A DNA stretch of 64,000 bases from Neoaquamicrobium sediminum (GCF_013240295.1 NZ_JABETK010000001.1:1736001-1800000); one strand, 5' to 3'; numbered from the stretch's first letter, positions 7,877-17,122 are shown. A program made the numbers and translations. Notes: generated by a model not told the origin, from the letters alone.

Positions 7877-8944
7877 TCACGCCGACTTTCGCGCTGCCTT
7901 GCGGGCCAGTTCCTGCCGGTATTTCTCGGCGTCCCAATCGTTGAGCTGCAGGTGTTCTTCGGCGGTGAGCACACGCAGGGGCGCGCCAGGCGGGATGCGG
8001 GTCGCCACGTCGGCGAGACAGCGCGCCATGGCGTCGGCGCTCGCGGTAGCGTCCTCGCGCATCAGGATGCCGATGCCTGGAAACACGATCGAGACCGGTG
8101 CTGCACCGATGCGCGCGACGACCGCTTGCGCATCTTCCACCGGTAGCGCGATGACGGAACCTTCGCCAAGGAAGATTACATGGTCCGGATAGAGGCTGCC
8201 GCGCGCGGCGATTTCGGTGCAGGCCGGATCGGTGGCGACGGCATGGGCGGCGTCGCTTTCGGGCAGGCGAAACGCCACGTTTTTCGACGCGGCCGCAAGC
8301 GCGCGCAGTTTTTCCATGTCGGCGGGAGGAGCGGAGCGCGGTTCGGTGGCGAGCCTTCGCGTGACGTCAGTCAACAGTGCTTCGGCCGCCTCGACGGTTT
8401 CCGCGGCGACGACCAGACCGTGATTGGCCAGCACCAGAACGTCCGGGCGTTTGGAGGAATGCTCCGCTATGGCCAGCGCCAGCGGAAGGCCCGGCCTTGC
8501 ATAGCGCACCAGCGCCCAGTTGAGCCCGTCGAGCCTTGTCGCCAGCTCCGCCCCGCAATCGGTGCGCACGGCAAGGGCTATGGTGTTGACGCAATGCACG
8601 TGGACGACCACGCGTTGCGTCATCAGCGCGTGGACAGTCGTCTCGATCGAGGGCCGCAGGCCGGACGCGCCGAGGCCGGCAACGACGAATTGCTCCGCCC
8701 GCTCGGCGGCGGGGTCCACGGACGAGACGGCGCCAAGCAGCGGTGCAATCTCCACCGGAACCATGATGTCGCGTTCCAGCGCATTGGCGAGCCATGTACC
8801 CGAAGCCTTGATCCAGAGGATGCCGTCAGCCTTCAGCGAAGTGTTGCCGCCCGCACCCTGGATGAGAAGGGGATCGGATCCGATCCGTGCCGAAAGCGCC
8901 CGCAGGTCGGCGAGCTCGGCCCTTGGTGAAGCCGCTTCTCGCAT
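7877..8944 (-). CDS. Stand-alone class II aldolase domain protein related to RhaD N-terminal part
   Basis: A 355-aa protein with the aldolase fold of the COG3347 type: IQGAGGNTSLKADGILWIKASGTWL (residues about 22-46), metal-binding HVHCVNTIAL (about 108) and LANHGLVVAA (about 165). It resembles the first half of the RhaD fusion encoded at 20688-22791 but has no short-chain dehydrogenase domain. ATG 8944 gives MREAASPRAELADL; the long in-frame extension upstream to 9352 runs into the binding-protein gene and is a shadow. It is preceded by a 181-nt gap containing a hairpin. It probably cleaves a ketose 1-phosphate made by a neighbouring FGGY kinase. Confidence 0.82.
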   Translation of the reverse strand: MREAASPRAELADLRALSARIGSDPLLIQGAGGNTSLKADGILWIKASGTWLANALERDIMVPVEIAPLLGAVSSVDPAAERAEQFVVAGLGASGLRPSIETTVHALMTQRVVVHVHCVNTIALAVRTDCGAELATRLDGLNWALVRYARPGLPLALAIAEHSSKRPDVLVLANHGLVVAAETVEAAEALLTDVTRRLATEPRSAPPADMEKLRALAAASKNVAFRLPESDAAHAVATDPACTEIAARGSLYPDHVIFLGEGSVIALPVEDAQAVVARIGAAPVSIVFPGIGILMREDATASADAMARCLADVATRIPPGAPLRVLTAEEHLQLNDWDAEKYRQELARKAARKSA

Positions 8945-8995
8945 GGTGCCGATCCTTTCCCTTGTCTGACTGCCTGCATCGACTGCCGAGCAGTG

Positions 8996-9018
8996 CGGGA
9001 GGGGTAGAACCCCTCCCG
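8996..9018 (-). terminator. Intercistronic hairpin after sugar-binding-protein gene
   Basis: CGGGAGGGG and CCCCTCCCG form a perfect 9-bp stem around a 5-nt loop, 108 nt after the stop of the binding-protein gene. No T-run follows on the minus strand, so an mRNA-stabilising or attenuating hairpin is likelier than full termination. Confidence 0.6.
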
Positions 9019-9125
9019 AAATCCGAGCAACGGGCGTTCTGACGAACGCAGCTCCGTTGCTCCAGTTTCGTTTTCCTAGCCGCATTTGTGCGACGCCAGA
9101 CGATTCCGCCTGGCTGCAAAATGCT

Positions 9126-10232
9126 CTAGAAGTCGAAGTCGTTGATGTTGTCCTTGGTGAACACGAACGGCGCACCCAGAAGGATCTCCGAGCCGTTGAT
9201 GACCTGGAGTTCGCCCAGCTTGCCGGCTTCCACCGAGGTGGCACCCGGCTCCAGCGTTCCATCGGCAACTGCGCGCAGCACGTAGGCTGCCGCATAGCCG
9301 AGGTCGACCGGGTTCCACAGCACCACCGACTTGACGCAGTCCGAGGCGACATAGGGCTTCATGGCGTTGGGCGTGGCGAGACCGACAACGGCGACGTTGC
9401 CGCACTGGCCCGCCTGCGTCACCGCATCGGCGGCAGCCGGCGTGGCGACGCTGGTCATGCCGAATATACCCTTCATCTCATCGCCATACTTGTTGATGAG
9501 CGTGTTGGCCTGGTTGAAGGACAGGATGTTGTCTTCCTGCGCCTCGACCGTCTCCAGCCACTTCATGTTGGGGTAGCACTCGCTCTGATAGGCCTCCATC
9601 TCGGCGATCCAGCGAGCCTGGTTCGGCGTGGTGAAGGTCGAGGTGACGATGGCGAATGCGCCGTCCTCGCCGATCTCGGCGGCCATCGCGTCGACCATCG
9701 ATTTGGCGATGCCGTTGAACTCGGCCTGGTTGACGAACCACTGCCGCGCATCCGGTTCGGAATTGGCGTCGTAGCCGACGACATTGATGCCGGCCGCGAG
9801 GGCCTTCTTCAACACAGGCGAGATGGCCACCGGGTCATTGGCGGCGAACAGGATGCCGTCCACGCCGCTGGTAATGTAGTTGTCGATCAGGGTGATCTGG
9901 TCGTCGATATTGGCGCGGCTGGGACCGTCGGTCTTGGCATTCATCGTGCCCATCTCGGCGGCCGCGTCGGCGATGCCCTTCGAGGTGGCGTTGAAGTAGC
10001 CGATGCCGACGAGCTTCGGCACGTCGACCACGGTCAGCGTCTTGCCCTTGCGGTCGGGGGCGTCGGTCGGCTCGCCGCCGTCATAGGGGAACGCGGCCGC
10101 CGCGGCGGCGGCACCGTCGCAGGCGAGCGGGCTCGTCGGCAGGTCGTCGCCGCCGGTCCATGTCGACTGGGCATGGCTGAGGCTGGTCGAAAACGACAAG
10201 GCCAGAATTGCAGACAGAACTATCTTACCCAT
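9126..10232 (-). CDS. Sugar ABC transporter periplasmic binding protein (RhaS/LsrB-like)
   Basis: A 368-aa periplasmic binding protein of the ribose/AI-2 class. ATG 10232 follows AGTGGAGG and gives a signal peptide (MGKIVLSAILALSFSTSLSHAQS, cleavage near residue 22). The mature fold includes VPKLVGIGYFNATSKGI, SRANIDDQITLIDNYI, GVDGILFAANDP and VVGYDANSEPDAR. Its genes downstream-to-upstream order (binding protein after two permeases and a double ATPase) matches the Lsr/Rha type of importer. The ligand is probably L-rhamnose or a related deoxyketose, by context only. Confidence 0.87.
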   Translation of the reverse strand: MGKIVLSAILALSFSTSLSHAQSTWTGGDDLPTSPLACDGAAAAAAAFPYDGGEPTDAPDRKGKTLTVVDVPKLVGIGYFNATSKGIADAAAEMGTMNAKTDGPSRANIDDQITLIDNYITSGVDGILFAANDPVAISPVLKKALAAGINVVGYDANSEPDARQWFVNQAEFNGIAKSMVDAMAAEIGEDGAFAIVTSTFTTPNQARWIAEMEAYQSECYPNMKWLETVEAQEDNILSFNQANTLINKYGDEMKGIFGMTSVATPAAADAVTQAGQCGNVAVVGLATPNAMKPYVASDCVKSVVLWNPVDLGYAAAYVLRAVADGTLEPGATSVEAGKLGELQVINGSEILLGAPFVFTKDNINDFDF

Positions 10233-10293
10233 GTTTTCCTCCACTGAGCGTCGAGGCACCCGCGAGCGGCGGTGCCCGGCGAAAGCGTTCCTC

Positions 10294-11238
10294 CTATCGG
10301 GAGCCGCTCCTCCCGAATATGTTGCTGACCAGGATGGCCAATATCAGCACGGCGCCGATCAGCATGATGGTGCCGTCACCCTTGACCCCGGCGAGCGAAA
10401 GGCCGTTCTTCAGCGCCTGAATGAGGCAGAGTCCGATGATGGTGCCGAGGATCGTGCCGCGGCCGCCGAATATCGACGTGCCGCCGAGCACCACGGCGGT
10501 GATCGCGTCGAGCTCGATGCCGGTGCCCATGTCGGAACGTGTCGTCGACACGCGCGACACGAAGATCACGGCCGCCAGCGACGCGGCGAAGCCTGAGGCG
10601 GTGTAGAGCGCGAGCTTCGTCTTCTCGACCGAAAGACCCGAAAAGCGGCTGGCGACCTCGTTGGAACCGATGGCGTAGACCGTCCGCCCCCAGCGCGTAT
10701 AGGCGAGGATGATCGCGGCGATGATCGCGGCGGCGAACAGGATCCAGAGCTGTGTCGGCACGCCGAGCACCTGGCCCTGGCCGAGCACGTAGAACCAGTC
10801 GGGATAGCCGCGCACCGAGCGGGCCTGGCTGATGCCTTCGGCCAAGCCGCGATAGAGCGCGAGCGTCGCCAGCGTCGCGATCAGCGGCGGGACGCGGAAG
10901 CGGGTGATGATGAAGCCGTTCATGAAGCCGGCAAGGGTGCCGGCCGCGATGGCTGCCACGATGGCCATCGGCAGCGGGAGGCCGACATTCTGCCAGAACA
11001 CGCCGAGCAGGATCGCCACAAGGCCGAGGATCGAGCCGACGGAAAGGTCGATGCCGCCGGTTGCGATAACGAAGGTCATGGCGATCGCGATCAGGCCGAT
11101 CTCCGTCATCAGTCGGCCCTGGTTGAGCAGGTTCGAGACGGTGAAGAAGCGGTCGGACTGAAAGGACAGGACGATCAGCACCAGCACGAGGAGCAGCGCC
11201 AGAAACGTCTCGTGGCGGATGAGGGCGCGAAGGTTCAT
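10294..11238 (-). CDS. Sugar ABC transporter permease (RbsC/RhaQ-like)
   Basis: A 314-aa inner-membrane permease of the BPD_transp_2 family, with about 8-10 hydrophobic segments starting FLALLLVLVLIVLSF. The family hallmark [16 protein letters not shown] is at residues about 59-74, and VVLGGTSIFGGRGTILGT lies near residue 250. It is one of two paired permeases, starting 10 nt after the other. Together with the ATPase and binding protein it forms a complete importer. Confidence 0.88.
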   Translation of the reverse strand: MNLRALIRHETFLALLLVLVLIVLSFQSDRFFTVSNLLNQGRLMTEIGLIAIAMTFVIATGGIDLSVGSILGLVAILLGVFWQNVGLPLPMAIVAAIAAGTLAGFMNGFIITRFRVPPLIATLATLALYRGLAEGISQARSVRGYPDWFYVLGQGQVLGVPTQLWILFAAAIIAAIILAYTRWGRTVYAIGSNEVASRFSGLSVEKTKLALYTASGFAASLAAVIFVSRVSTTRSDMGTGIELDAITAVVLGGTSIFGGRGTILGTIIGLCLIQALKNGLSLAGVKGDGTIMLIGAVLILAILVSNIFGRSGSR

Positions 11239-11248
11239 GGTCGCTCCC

Positions 11249-12250
11249 TCATGTCCGCCGGTGCCTGCGCAGCATGTCGGCGAGCACCGTCGCCAGGATC
11301 AGCAGGCCAATCACGGCCCTGAGCCAGTATGCCGAGACGTTGATGAAGATGAGCGCCGAGCCGATCGTGGCGAACAGTATGGTCGCCAGCGTCGAGCCGA
11401 TGACCGTGCCGGACCCGCCGAGGATCGATACGCCACCGATGACGGTCGCAGTGATGATCGTCAGTTCGAGGTTCGGCGGCACCGTCGACTGGATGACCTG
11501 AAGCTGGGTGGCGAACAGGATCGCGGCGACGCCGGCGAATGCACCATGGATGGCGAAGACGGAGACCAACCGCCGCTCGACGGGGATGCCGGTGGCGACT
11601 GCCGCCTCCGGGTTGCCGCCGATGGCGTAGATGGAGCGGCCGAATGCCGAATAACGCATCCACAGGAAGGCCGCGATGGTCAGGACGATCATGAACAGGA
11701 ACGGCACGGGCAGGCCGAGGAGCCGTTTCTGCGCGATCAGGAAATCGGGCGGCAGGTCGCTGATCCACGTGCCGCCGGTGACGCTGATGAGGCCGCCGCG
11801 CAGGATCGACAGCGCGCCCAGCGTGACGACGATGGACGGAATCTTCGCGTAGGCGACGAGCACGCCGATGACCGTGTTGACCGCCATGCCGACGAAGATC
11901 GGTGCCACCAGCGCGAACCAGATCGGATAGCCCGAGACGGCCAGCGTGCCGGCGACGGTGGCGAGCACGCCGATCAGCGCGCCGACGGAGACGTCGATGT
12001 TTCCGGTCATGATGACCATCGCCATGCCGATGGCGGCGACCGCGATATAGGCGTTGCCGGAGAAGATGGTGACGAGGTTGTTGGCGTTGATGAAGCGCGG
12101 ATTGACGAGCGTCACCACCACGAACAGCAGCACGATTGCGGCCAGCACCACGCATTCCTGGCCGTATTCGGCGAAGATGCGGCGCAGCAGGCCGGGCCGC
12201 TTCTGGCCTGTCGGCGGCCGGATCGGGGGAAGGTTCACCGCCATGCTCAT
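11249..12250 (-). CDS. Sugar ABC transporter permease (RbsC/RhaP-like)
   Basis: A 333-aa permease of the same family as its downstream neighbour. Hydrophobic segments begin ECVVLAAIVLLFVVVTLV. The hallmark MTGNIDVSVGALIGVLA lies near residue 85, and IGGVSILGGSGTVIGST near residue 270. The start ATG overlaps the ATPase stop by one base (TGATG), so the two are translationally coupled. ATG at residue 3 is an alternative start. It is predicted to heterodimerise with the 10294-11238 product. Confidence 0.88.
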   Translation of the reverse strand: MSMAVNLPPIRPPTGQKRPGLLRRIFAEYGQECVVLAAIVLLFVVVTLVNPRFINANNLVTIFSGNAYIAVAAIGMAMVIMTGNIDVSVGALIGVLATVAGTLAVSGYPIWFALVAPIFVGMAVNTVIGVLVAYAKIPSIVVTLGALSILRGGLISVTGGTWISDLPPDFLIAQKRLLGLPVPFLFMIVLTIAAFLWMRYSAFGRSIYAIGGNPEAAVATGIPVERRLVSVFAIHGAFAGVAAILFATQLQVIQSTVPPNLELTIITATVIGGVSILGGSGTVIGSTLATILFATIGSALIFINVSAYWLRAVIGLLILATVLADMLRRHRRT

Positions 12251-13764
12251 CAGGCCGCCTCCGCGCCGCGATGCGCCGTCATGGCGGCGCCGACGCGTTC
12301 CGGCGTCGCCTCGGCCCGATCGATCTCGGCTGTGACGCGGCCACCGCTCATCACGAGCATGCGATCGCTCATGCCAAGCACTTCGGGCAGTTCACTCGAG
12401 ATCATCAGGATGGCGACGCCGCGCTTGACCAGCTCGCCCATGATCGTGTGGATTTCGGCTTTCGCGCCGACATCGACGCCGCGTGTGGGTTCATCGAGGA
12501 TCAGCACTTTCGGCTCGGTCTCCAGCCATTTGGCGATCACCACCTTCTGCTGGTTGCCGCCGGACAATTCGCTGACCGGCTGGTCGATGTCGCGGCAGCG
12601 GATGCCGAACCGCCTGACCGCCTCTCTTGCCCTGTCCGCTTCCGCCCGCGCCCTGATGAAGATGCCCGAAGACAGCTTCTCGATGGTGGCCATGGAGACG
12701 TTCTTGCGGATCGCCATCGGCCGCACGAGGCCCTGCAGCCCGCGATCCTCCGGCACGTAGGCGATGCCGAGGTCGCGCGCCTGGCGAGGCGAGCCGATGT
12801 GCACCGGCACGCCTTCCATGAGGATTTCGCCCGAGGTCGCCGGCGTCATGCCGAACAGGGTCAGGGCAAGCTCGGTGCGACCGCTGCCGACGAGACCGGC
12901 AATGCCGAGGATTTCGCCGCGCCGGAGCCTGAACGAGATGTCCTGCACATGGCGGCCGTGATTGAGGCTCTTCACCTCCAGCACGGTTTCGCCGATCTCG
13001 GCCTCGGCCTTAGGGAATAGGCTGTCGATGGGGCGGCCGACCATCATCGAGACCAGTTGCTGCTCGTTTACCTCGCCGATGTCGCAGGTGGCGACATGCG
13101 CGCCGTCGCGCAGGACGGTGACGCGATCTGCTAGCGCGAAGATTTCCGACATGCGGTGGCTGACATAGACGATGCCGACGCCGCGCTCCCGCAATTGGCG
13201 GACCACCTGCATCAGCCGCTGGACGTCGGATTCCACCAGCGAGGCCGTCGGTTCGTCCATGATGAGGATGCGCGCGTTGCGGCTCAGCGCCTTGGCGATC
13301 TCCACCCGCTGGCGCTGCGCGACAGACAGCGTCAGCACCTTGGCGTCGACGTCGAGATCGTGGGTGTCGAGCTGGTCGAGCAGTTCACGAGTGCGCGCGC
13401 GCACGGCCGCCCAGTCGATCCACCCGGCGCCGGTACGTGGATAGTGGCCGAGGAAGACGTTTTCGGCGACGGTCAGCTCGGGGAAAAGCAGAAGCTCCTG
13501 ATAGACGGTGGCGATGCCGGCGGCGGTGGCGTCGCCGGTGGCGGCGAACTTCATCTCCTCACCGTTCACGGTGATGGCGCCGCTGTCCGGCTTGTAGAGC
13601 CCTGCCATCATCTTGATGAGCGTCGACTTGCCGGCGCCGTTCTCGCCGAGCAGCGCGTGGACCTCGCCCTCGCGCACGTCGAAATCGACATCCTTCAGAA
13701 CCCTGATGCCGACAAAGGACTTCGACATGCCGCTGAGGCTGATGAACGGCTCGTGCGAGGTCAT
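12250..13764 (-). CDS. Sugar ABC transporter ATPase, duplicated nucleotide-binding domains (RhaT/RbsA-like)
   Basis: A 504-aa protein with two ABC domains. The N-terminal domain has Walker [10 protein letters not shown] (about 40), signature LSVAQRQRVEIAKAL and Walker B ILIMDEPTASL. The C-terminal domain has the degenerate Walker A typical of RbsA proteins (GLVGSGRTEL), LSGGNQQKV and [16 protein letters not shown]. It energises import through the two permeases encoded immediately downstream. ATG 13764 overlaps the kinase stop by 4 nt. A longer in-frame reading upstream only shadows the kinase. Confidence 0.9.
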   Translation of the reverse strand: MTSHEPFISLSGMSKSFVGIRVLKDVDFDVREGEVHALLGENGAGKSTLIKMMAGLYKPDSGAITVNGEEMKFAATGDATAAGIATVYQELLLFPELTVAENVFLGHYPRTGAGWIDWAAVRARTRELLDQLDTHDLDVDAKVLTLSVAQRQRVEIAKALSRNARILIMDEPTASLVESDVQRLMQVVRQLRERGVGIVYVSHRMSEIFALADRVTVLRDGAHVATCDIGEVNEQQLVSMMVGRPIDSLFPKAEAEIGETVLEVKSLNHGRHVQDISFRLRRGEILGIAGLVGSGRTELALTLFGMTPATSGEILMEGVPVHIGSPRQARDLGIAYVPEDRGLQGLVRPMAIRKNVSMATIEKLSSGIFIRARAEADRAREAVRRFGIRCRDIDQPVSELSGGNQQKVVIAKWLETEPKVLILDEPTRGVDVGAKAEIHTIMGELVKRGVAILMISSELPEVLGMSDRMLVMSGGRVTAEIDRAEATPERVGAAMTAHRGAEAA

Positions 13765-15188
13765 CCGGTTGCCTCCTTGATCGCGGCAGCCGAGGCCCGC
13801 GCGGCTGCGCGCCGCGCTGCGGCCAGTTCGCGCCAGCGGTCGCGATAGGCTTCCAGGCCGGGTACATCGCTTGGCGCGACGGGTACCGTCTCGTCGCGGA
13901 AGGGCGAGAGGCCGAGCGCCTTGAAGGCGAGGGCGGCGGCACCGGTGGCCGATCCCTCGCTCATGGTCGAGCGCACCACGGTCTGCGACGGACGAAGCTG
14001 GCCGAGCATCGCGGTGAAAAGATCGATCCTTGCGAGGCCGCCATCGACGATCAGCAGGTTGTCGGACCTGATCAGGTCGAGCGACAGGTCGGTCATCATG
14101 ACCACGTAGAGCACGGCGACGGCGGCGCGTTCCTCTCCCTCGACATCGCCTCCGACGATCTCGCCGGTCGTTTCCGGAAACGGGCCGCCGGCCGCCCATG
14201 ACGGCATGGCGAAGATGCCGCGCGCCATCACGCGCTCGACGGCATCCCGTGTGATCGGCTTGTCCCAGCCTCCGCTGATGACGTCATATTCGCGGCCACC
14301 CATGAAGCGTAGCGACGGCGCCGGCTCGCCGTTGACGGTGACGTTGGCAATCATGTCGCGCTCGCCGTCGAGCGCATCCAGCGGGCAGTCGAGGTTGATG
14401 ATGATGACCCAGGTTCCGGTGGAGACCAGCGTGAAGCCGGAGAGGCCGGTCATCCGGTAATAGGCGAGGGCGGCGTTGGAATCGTGGACGCCGTTGTGGA
14501 CGTTCAATGTGCGATGGGCGCCGTCGGGAAGCGTCACCTCGGCGGTGCCGACCACTGCACCGGCTGGCGCGATCTCCGGGAAGAGATCGCGCCAGCCCAG
14601 CCGGTCTACCAGGGAGGAAAAGTCACGCTTCAAAGGAGCCCAGAGCTGGTTGTGCGCGCCGAGATAGGACCATTCGGCCAGAGGCCTGCCGGTGAAACGC
14701 CAGACCCAGTATTGCGGGAAGCAGAGGATCGACCGGGTCTTGGCGAAGCGTTCGGGCTCCTCGGTTTCGAGCCAGTGGATGTGGCGCGCGATCGAGAAGC
14801 CGAGCGGCAGGCGCGGCGTGTAGGTCTCAGAGAAATCCGGCAGGATCGGGTCGATTTTCGCGGCCACCGCATCGGGGATTTCCTGCTCGTAGTCGAGGAC
14901 CGGGTGAAGCAGCTCGCCGTCGCGCACCAGCGCGAAGGCGCAGCCATGCGCGGAGATCATCAGGCCGGTGACGCCATGCTTGGCGGTCACATCGGCGAGT
15001 TCGGCGCTCATCCAGGAAAACAGCGCCTCGTCATCGAGCACGCCCCGGCCGTGGAAGTCGTTCCAGACCGGCCTGGTGCGGCGCTCGTCCAGCAGCCTGC
15101 CGTGGGGCGCGAAGACGAACAGCTTCGAGTTCGTCTTGCCGAGATCGAAGACGGCGAGCGGGCCGGCTTTCGGGGGCGGCCTCGTCAC
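13761..15188 (-). CDS. FGGY-family carbohydrate kinase, rhizobial RhaK-like
   Basis: A 475-aa kinase with the N-terminal phosphate loop LAVFDLGKTNSKLFVF (about 11-26). HNGVHDSNAALAYY and STGTWVIIINLD form the middle nucleotide region, LLIVDGGLARIDLF and SEGSATGAAALAF the C-terminal lobe. The GKTNSK loop is like that of rhizobial rhamnose kinases rather than E. coli RhaB, so phosphorylation of L-rhamnulose is plausible but not proven. The gene overlaps both neighbours by 4 nt (epimerase upstream, ATPase downstream). The C-terminal 30 residues are Ala-rich. Confidence 0.85.
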   Translation of the reverse strand: MTRPPPKAGPLAVFDLGKTNSKLFVFAPHGRLLDERRTRPVWNDFHGRGVLDDEALFSWMSAELADVTAKHGVTGLMISAHGCAFALVRDGELLHPVLDYEQEIPDAVAAKIDPILPDFSETYTPRLPLGFSIARHIHWLETEEPERFAKTRSILCFPQYWVWRFTGRPLAEWSYLGAHNQLWAPLKRDFSSLVDRLGWRDLFPEIAPAGAVVGTAEVTLPDGAHRTLNVHNGVHDSNAALAYYRMTGLSGFTLVSTGTWVIIINLDCPLDALDGERDMIANVTVNGEPAPSLRFMGGREYDVISGGWDKPITRDAVERVMARGIFAMPSWAAGGPFPETTGEIVGGDVEGEERAAVAVLYVVMMTDLSLDLIRSDNLLIVDGGLARIDLFTAMLGQLRPSQTVVRSTMSEGSATGAAALAFKALGLSPFRDETVPVAPSDVPGLEAYRDRWRELAAARRAAARASAAAIKEATG

Positions 15189-16078
15189 GGCCGATGCTCC
15201 GCGGCGACAAGTTCGTGTTTGCGACGCGCGGTCTCCATGCCGACATCGATGAAGCGCCGCGCGTGGCGGGCGAGCTCGACATTGTCGGACCAGAGGTTGC
15301 GCCAGATCGCCGTCTTGCGCGAGAGGTTCTCGTCGACGATCTCGGACGAGAAGGATTCGAAGGAAACGTCCTTCGAATAGCCGACAGCGACGAGCGCGTC
15401 GAAGATAGCCCGCCAGTCGATGCTGCCGGTGCCGAGGAAGCCGCGATGGCTTTCGCCGATATGGAAATAGCCGATCTTGTCGGCCGCATGCCTGATGGCG
15501 AGCGCGGCGTCCGCCTCCTCGATGTTCATGTGAAACGTGTCGAGGTGCAGAAAGATATTGTCCGACCCGGAGGTCTCGATATAGGCGAGGCCTTGGGACG
15601 CGGTGTTGAGCAGGTTGCTCTCGAAGCGGTTGACGATCTCGACATTGAGCGAGACGCCGGCGCGTTTGGCACGCTCGGCGACTTCGGCAAGCGTGTGGGC
15701 GCTGCGGTTCCAGCCGTCCTTCGTCGGCATCTGCGTCTGCAGGCCATGGCTCGTCTGCAGGATGCCAGCAAGGACATTGCCGCCAAGATCGCGGGTGAGC
15801 GCGACCATTTCATCGAGGATCTCGACGCCGCGCGCGGCGACTGCCTTGTCGGCACTGGAGATGTCGCCTTCTTCCGGCAGGCCAATGCTGATCGCGACGC
15901 CAAGCCCATGTTCGGCGATGCGTTTGGCGAGACGGTCGATGTCGACGTCGGCCGGATCAAGATAGGAGAATTCGATCAGGTCGAAACCTGCTTCCTTCGT
16001 CTGCTCCAGCGTGCGGTCGAGCGCCGACTGGTCGGATGCCGCCGACCAGACGAAGGAATGAATGCCGACATGCGCCAT
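15185..16078 (-). CDS. Sugar phosphate isomerase/epimerase, TIM barrel (D-tagatose/L-ribulose 3-epimerase-like)
   Basis: A 297-aa xylose-isomerase-like TIM barrel. Motifs match ketose 3-epimerases: NVEIVNRFESN (metal Glu), FLHLDTFHMNIEEAD (metal Asp), YFHIGESHRGFLGTGSIDW (metal His) and VSFESFSSE (metal Glu). These enzymes interconvert ketoses at C-3 with a divalent metal. The start MAHVGIHSFVW at 16078 is supported by the family N-terminus. It overlaps the RhaK-like kinase by 4 nt, so its product is probably handed to that kinase. The exact ketose is not known, and no equivalent step is needed for plain L-rhamnose breakdown. Confidence 0.85.
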   Translation of the reverse strand: MAHVGIHSFVWSAASDQSALDRTLEQTKEAGFDLIEFSYLDPADVDIDRLAKRIAEHGLGVAISIGLPEEGDISSADKAVAARGVEILDEMVALTRDLGGNVLAGILQTSHGLQTQMPTKDGWNRSAHTLAEVAERAKRAGVSLNVEIVNRFESNLLNTASQGLAYIETSGSDNIFLHLDTFHMNIEEADAALAIRHAADKIGYFHIGESHRGFLGTGSIDWRAIFDALVAVGYSKDVSFESFSSEIVDENLSRKTAIWRNLWSDNVELARHARRFIDVGMETARRKHELVAAEHRP

Positions 16079-16106
16079 GGTTCTTTCCCCGTTCGAAGTG
16101 AAAGGC

Positions 16107-16133
16107 TTCCGGCCGCGATAGACGCGACCGGAA
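16107..16133 (-). terminator. Intercistronic hairpin after second sugar-binding-protein gene
   Basis: TTCCGG and CCGGAA arms with an inner CGC/GCG pairing enclose ATAGAC, 12 nt beyond the binding-protein stop and before the epimerase gene. There is no T-run, so a stability or stoichiometry element is likely. Confidence 0.5.
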
Positions 16134-16145
16134 CGTGCGCTTGGT

Positions 16146-17084
16146 TCAGCGGGCGGCGGTCCAGCCCTGGTATTCGCCGAGATTTTCCGCAGTGATCAAC
16201 TTCGGATCGAGCAGGACCGTGGGTTCCGCAGGCTTCTCGCCCGCAAGCACGGCGGCCGCCATATCGAGGGCCTGCCCGGCCATCACATACGGGTCCTGGG
16301 AGGCCGATGCCTTGATCATGGAATTGCCGCTGGAGAGTTCCTTCTCGATGTCCGGCGCGCCGTCGACGGCGGTGATGATGAACTCATTGCGGTTGAGCTG
16401 GCGGGCAGCGAGCTGGGCGCCGATGCCGGTCGGATCGTTGATCGCGAAGACTGCGTCGATCTTGTCGAAGCGGGTCAGCAGCGCCTGGAAGACCTTCAGG
16501 CCGCCGTCGCGCGAGCCTTCGGCGTTCTGGTCGTCCGACAGGATGGTGATGTCGGGATGCTGCGAAAGCACGTTCTTGCAACCCTGAACGCGGTCGATGA
16601 TGGACGACGAGGCTGGGCCGTTGAGGATGACGTAGTTGCCCTTGCCGCCCGTGTGGTCGACCAGATACTGGCAGGCGACCTCGCCGGCCTTGACGTTGTT
16701 GGTCATCACGGTGACGTCGGCGCCCGGCGCGGAGACGTCGAAGGCGGCAACCACGATGCCTGCTGCCTGCGCCTTCTTGACGGCCGGTTCGATCGCCTTG
16801 GCATCGACGGCGTTCAGCATGATGACGTCGACGCCGGCGGCGATGAAGCTGTCGACCTGCGAGACCTGCTTGTTGAGATCGTAGTCGGCCGACACCGACG
16901 TGACCTCCACGTTCGGGTTGATCTTTTTCGCGGCGTCCTCGATGCCCTTGATGGTTGCAACGAAAAACGGGTTGCCCAGCAGGCCAACCGATATGCCGAC
17001 CTTTTCGAGATCCTTGGCGGATGCAGGGGCGATGGCAACCGAGGCAAGCGCGGCTGCGCAAAGCAGTTTGGTGATGCACTTCAT
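16146..17084 (-). CDS. Sugar ABC transporter periplasmic binding protein (RbsB-like)
   Basis: A 312-aa ribose-type binding protein. ATG 17084, after GGAGGAG, gives signal peptide MKCITKLLCAAALASVAIAPASAKD. The mature fold includes VGISVGLLGNPFFVATIKGIED, SQVDSFIAAGVDVIMLNAVD and VFAINDPTGIGAQLAARQ, all typical of pentose/hexose-binding proteins. A permease and a double ATPase of the same class are encoded directly upstream. GC-rich hairpins flank the gene on both sides (17102-17122 and 16107-16133). The ligand is not determined. Confidence 0.88.
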   Translation of the reverse strand: MKCITKLLCAAALASVAIAPASAKDLEKVGISVGLLGNPFFVATIKGIEDAAKKINPNVEVTSVSADYDLNKQVSQVDSFIAAGVDVIMLNAVDAKAIEPAVKKAQAAGIVVAAFDVSAPGADVTVMTNNVKAGEVACQYLVDHTGGKGNYVILNGPASSSIIDRVQGCKNVLSQHPDITILSDDQNAEGSRDGGLKVFQALLTRFDKIDAVFAINDPTGIGAQLAARQLNRNEFIITAVDGAPDIEKELSSGNSMIKASASQDPYVMAGQALDMAAAVLAGEKPAEPTVLLDPKLITAENLGEYQGWTAAR

Positions 17085-17101
17085 TTGCTTCTCCTCCGAT
17101 T

Positions 17102-17122
17102 GCGCCGCGCCTCTCGCGGCGC
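17102..17122 (-). other. Intercistronic hairpin between permease and binding-protein genes
   Basis: GCGCCGCG and CGCGGCGC form a perfect 8-bp stem around CCTCT, just upstream of the ribosome site of the binding-protein gene. It is followed by a second GC palindrome (GGCCGGCGGCCGG). Such elements can protect the downstream message from decay. Confidence 0.5.
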
